This document shows, piece by piece, positions 62,589-64,000 of a stretch of 64,000 nucleotides of DNA. The first letter of the stretch is position 1. Every line of letters begins with the position of its first letter. Source of the stretch: Candidatus Planktophila sp. (GTDB lineage: Bacteria > Actinomycetota > Actinomycetes > Nanopelagicales > Nanopelagicaceae); assembly GCA_017858325.1 (NCBI GenBank), contig JAFMBT010000006.1:1-64000 (forward strand), read 5' to 3'. The notes beneath the pieces were generated by a model. The model did no database searches, had not been told where the DNA came from, and was given only the letters and a program-made list of their open reading frames with translations. Position numbers and translations under genes: made by a program.

Positions 62589-63557
62589 TTATTTCTTGCG
62601 TCGTTGCTCATCCACCCAGAACATAGCGATCGCAGTTGCAACGCTTGCGTTGAGTGATTCAGTAGTAGCCATAATTGGAATTGATACAACAAGGTCGCAC
62701 TTTTCACGAACCAGGCGTGAAAGGCCCTTCCCTTCGCTACCAACGACGATCATTAAATTCTCACGCGCAACTTTCATCTCACTCAACGTCACATCTGATT
62801 CGCCATCGAGGCCAACCACAAAACAGCCTAACTTCTGCGCATCTTCAATGGTGCGTGCCAGATTTGTCACTTGGGCTACCCGTAAACGTGCTGCTGCACC
62901 TGCCGATGTCTTCCACGCCGCAGCAGTCATCGCTGCTGCCCGGCGCTCGGTCATCACAACTCCGGCTGCACCAAATGCTGATGCGCTACGCACAATTGCT
63001 CCAAGGTTGCGCGGATCAGTCACACCATCGAGTGCGATGATCATCATCGGATGGCTGGCTCGCTCTGCAATCTCTTGGAAACTTGAATATTGGTAGGGCT
63101 TAATGGCCAGGATAATTCCTTGGCTATTGGCATTAATATTTTCGATCTCCGCGCGATGAACTTCGCGAATATTAAGGCCATGGTGAAGTGCCAGTTTGAG
63201 GGATTCTGCAACACGATCATCTACATCAATACTGCGTGCCACGATTAACTCTGTTGCAGGAACATTCTCGCGCAAAGCTTCAAGTACTGCGTTACGACCA
63301 GAGACAATCTCACCCTTTGGCTTTTCACTTCGCCCACGTGGTGATGCCCCGGCGCGAGGAGATGATGTACCCGTGCGCTTTGTCGTACCTTTCTCTGCCG
63401 CCTTCTTTCGCTTTGCAGCTGCGTGATATGGACGATCTTCTGCCTTAGGTGTGGGACCTTTACCTTCAAGGCGACGCTTATTATTTCCACCAGAACCTGA
63501 TGATGGACCCTTCTTCGATCCGCGTACCGCACCACGTGGTTTTGAATTACCGGCCAT
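62589..63557 (-). CDS. rlmB: 23S rRNA (guanosine-2'-O)-methyltransferase RlmB (TrmH family)
   Basis: SPOUT methyltransferase acting on G2251 of 23S rRNA. 322 residues with a basic, low-complexity N-terminal extension of about 85 residues (Lys/Arg/Gly/Ser), then the L30e-like substrate domain from IVSGRNAVLEAL, and the knotted domain with ALDGVTDPRNLGAIVRSA near 180, VVGSEGKGLSRLVREKCDL near 266 and SIPIMATTESLNASVATAIA near 288. The ATG touches the cysS stop. cysS-rlmB is the usual actinobacterial pair. Confidence 0.95.
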   Translation of the reverse strand: MAGNSKPRGAVRGSKKGPSSGSGGNNKRRLEGKGPTPKAEDRPYHAAAKRKKAAEKGTTKRTGTSSPRAGASPRGRSEKPKGEIVSGRNAVLEALRENVPATELIVARSIDVDDRVAESLKLALHHGLNIREVHRAEIENINANSQGIILAIKPYQYSSFQEIAERASHPMMIIALDGVTDPRNLGAIVRSASAFGAAGVVMTERRAAAMTAAAWKTSAGAAARLRVAQVTNLARTIEDAQKLGCFVVGLDGESDVTLSEMKVARENLMIVVGSEGKGLSRLVREKCDLVVSIPIMATTESLNASVATAIAMFWVDEQRRKK

Positions 63558-64000
63558 TTATTTACTCTCACTTCGTGTGATCGACCATCGTGGCCCTTGT
63601 GCGCTATCTTCAATAGTAATTCCAAGTGCGATTAATCCATCGCGAATCGCATCGGCTGCAGCAAAATCCTTACGTACACGCGCTGCTTCACGCTGTTCCA
63701 GCGCTAACGTGATCGTTCCATCAAGAGCTGAATTCAAATCCTGTGAACCACCAGCTGATGCAAATGCTGGATCAAATGGGTCACATCCCAATATATCTAG
63801 CGCTCCGCGAATTTCATTTGCCGATGCTGCTATGGCAGCCTTATCTCCGGCAGTTATTGCAATATTTCCACAGCGCAGCGCTTCTGAGATTCCGGCTAGC
63901 GCCTCTGGCACAGCTAAATCATTATTCATCGCCGCTGCAAAACCATTACTAGTAACAGGTTCTGGAAGATGACCAAGAATTTCAACTGAGCGCTTCAGAA
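63558..64000 (-). CDS. cysS: Cysteinyl-tRNA synthetase, C-terminal part (cut by window edge)
   Basis: The last 147 codons are visible; the frame is open to the right edge. It reads FAAAMNNDLAVPEALAGI, the conserved start of the DALR helical domain of CysRS, then IALEQREAARVRKDFAAAD-type helix and IRDGLIALGITIEDS near the end. The catalytic HIGH and KMSKS motifs lie outside the window. The neighbour rlmB supports the call, since cysS-rlmB pairs are common in Actinobacteria. Confidence 0.93.
   Translation of the reverse strand, partial: LKRSVEILGHLPEPVTSNGFAAAMNNDLAVPEALAGISEALRCGNIAITAGDKAAIAASANEIRGALDILGCDPFDPAFASAGGSQDLNSALDGTITLALEQREAARVRKDFAAADAIRDGLIALGITIEDSAQGPRWSITRSESK

Noticed and set aside
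62527-63096. 189-codon open frame opposite rlmB
   Set aside because: Antisense shadow without motifs or ribosome-binding site.

Overview
The window is a dense, almost gap-free stretch of an actinobacterial chromosome with moderate G+C content. The families are actinobacterial: GlpR/SepX-like membrane protein, DUF2530, DUF3027, DUF3263, a CIRCE-controlled lone groEL and a MutT1-type NUDIX/phosphatase fusion. The first 22 kb follow, as I recall it, the order around Mycobacterium tuberculosis Rv0992c to Rv1024. Very short intergenic gaps, overlapping 3' ends and many leaderless start codons suggest a streamlined genome. A freshwater planktonic lineage such as the acI group (Nanopelagicales, Planktophila-like) is my best guess, but it is inference. 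I see no rRNA, insertion sequence, prophage, CRISPR array or replication origin. No stretch longer than 300 bases lacks a gene.

Layout: (1) 1-6.3 kb: ftsB-like, eno, mazG, a SurA-like lipoprotein and mfd, all on the minus strand. (2) 6.4-18.1 kb: ppc, then the minus-strand housekeeping run pth, rplY, prs, glmU, tRNA-Gln, ispE, rsmA, tatD, metG, rsmI. (3) 18.2-22.4 kb: pmt, a GlpR/SepX-like membrane protein, rimJ, a strongly shortened MoeA/gephyrin-like protein and 5-formyl-THF cyclo-ligase. (4) 22.4-35.4 kb: acyl-CoA dehydrogenase, CopD-CtaG fusion, CopC-like protein, FmdB, MMPL transporter, purU, tRNA-Arg, a saccharopine-dehydrogenase-like enzyme, SDR, a secreted coiled-coil protein, a Rieske protein, a membrane diguanylate cyclase and photolyase. 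(5) 35.5-43.0 kb: an AT-rich alpha-glucan locus with a secreted GH13 amylase, an intracellular GH13 enzyme and MalG, MalF, MalE. (6) 43.2-51.9 kb: citrate synthase, pdxH, serC, two MFS transporters, DUF2530, cold-shock protein, DUF3027 and groEL. (7) 52.0-57.7 kb: DUF3263, PLP decarboxylase, SDR-DUF2867, NDH-2, hydrolase, carbonic anhydrase and tRNA-Thr. (8) 57.8-64 kb: ppx, mutT1-like, ppk, SGNH hydrolase, rlmB and the cysS end.

How it fits together: secreted amylase, binding protein plus two permeases, and the intracellular amylase make a path from extracellular alpha-glucan to maltose/glucose; the ATPase must be encoded elsewhere. ppk, ppx and the MutT1-like enzyme form a polyphosphate/nucleotide neighbourhood. 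The shortened gephyrin-like protein together with its GlpR-like partner looks like a division/polar-growth scaffold that has dropped molybdenum chemistry, and is the most interesting protein pair here. On the DNA side the strongest signals are a recurrent leaderless promoter layout (TANNNT, six bases, start codon), divergent promoters sharing bases, a 34-bp tandem repeat that begins inside the tRNA-Gln acceptor arm and ends at the glmU start codon, and a 19-bp perfect hairpin between malE and malF.
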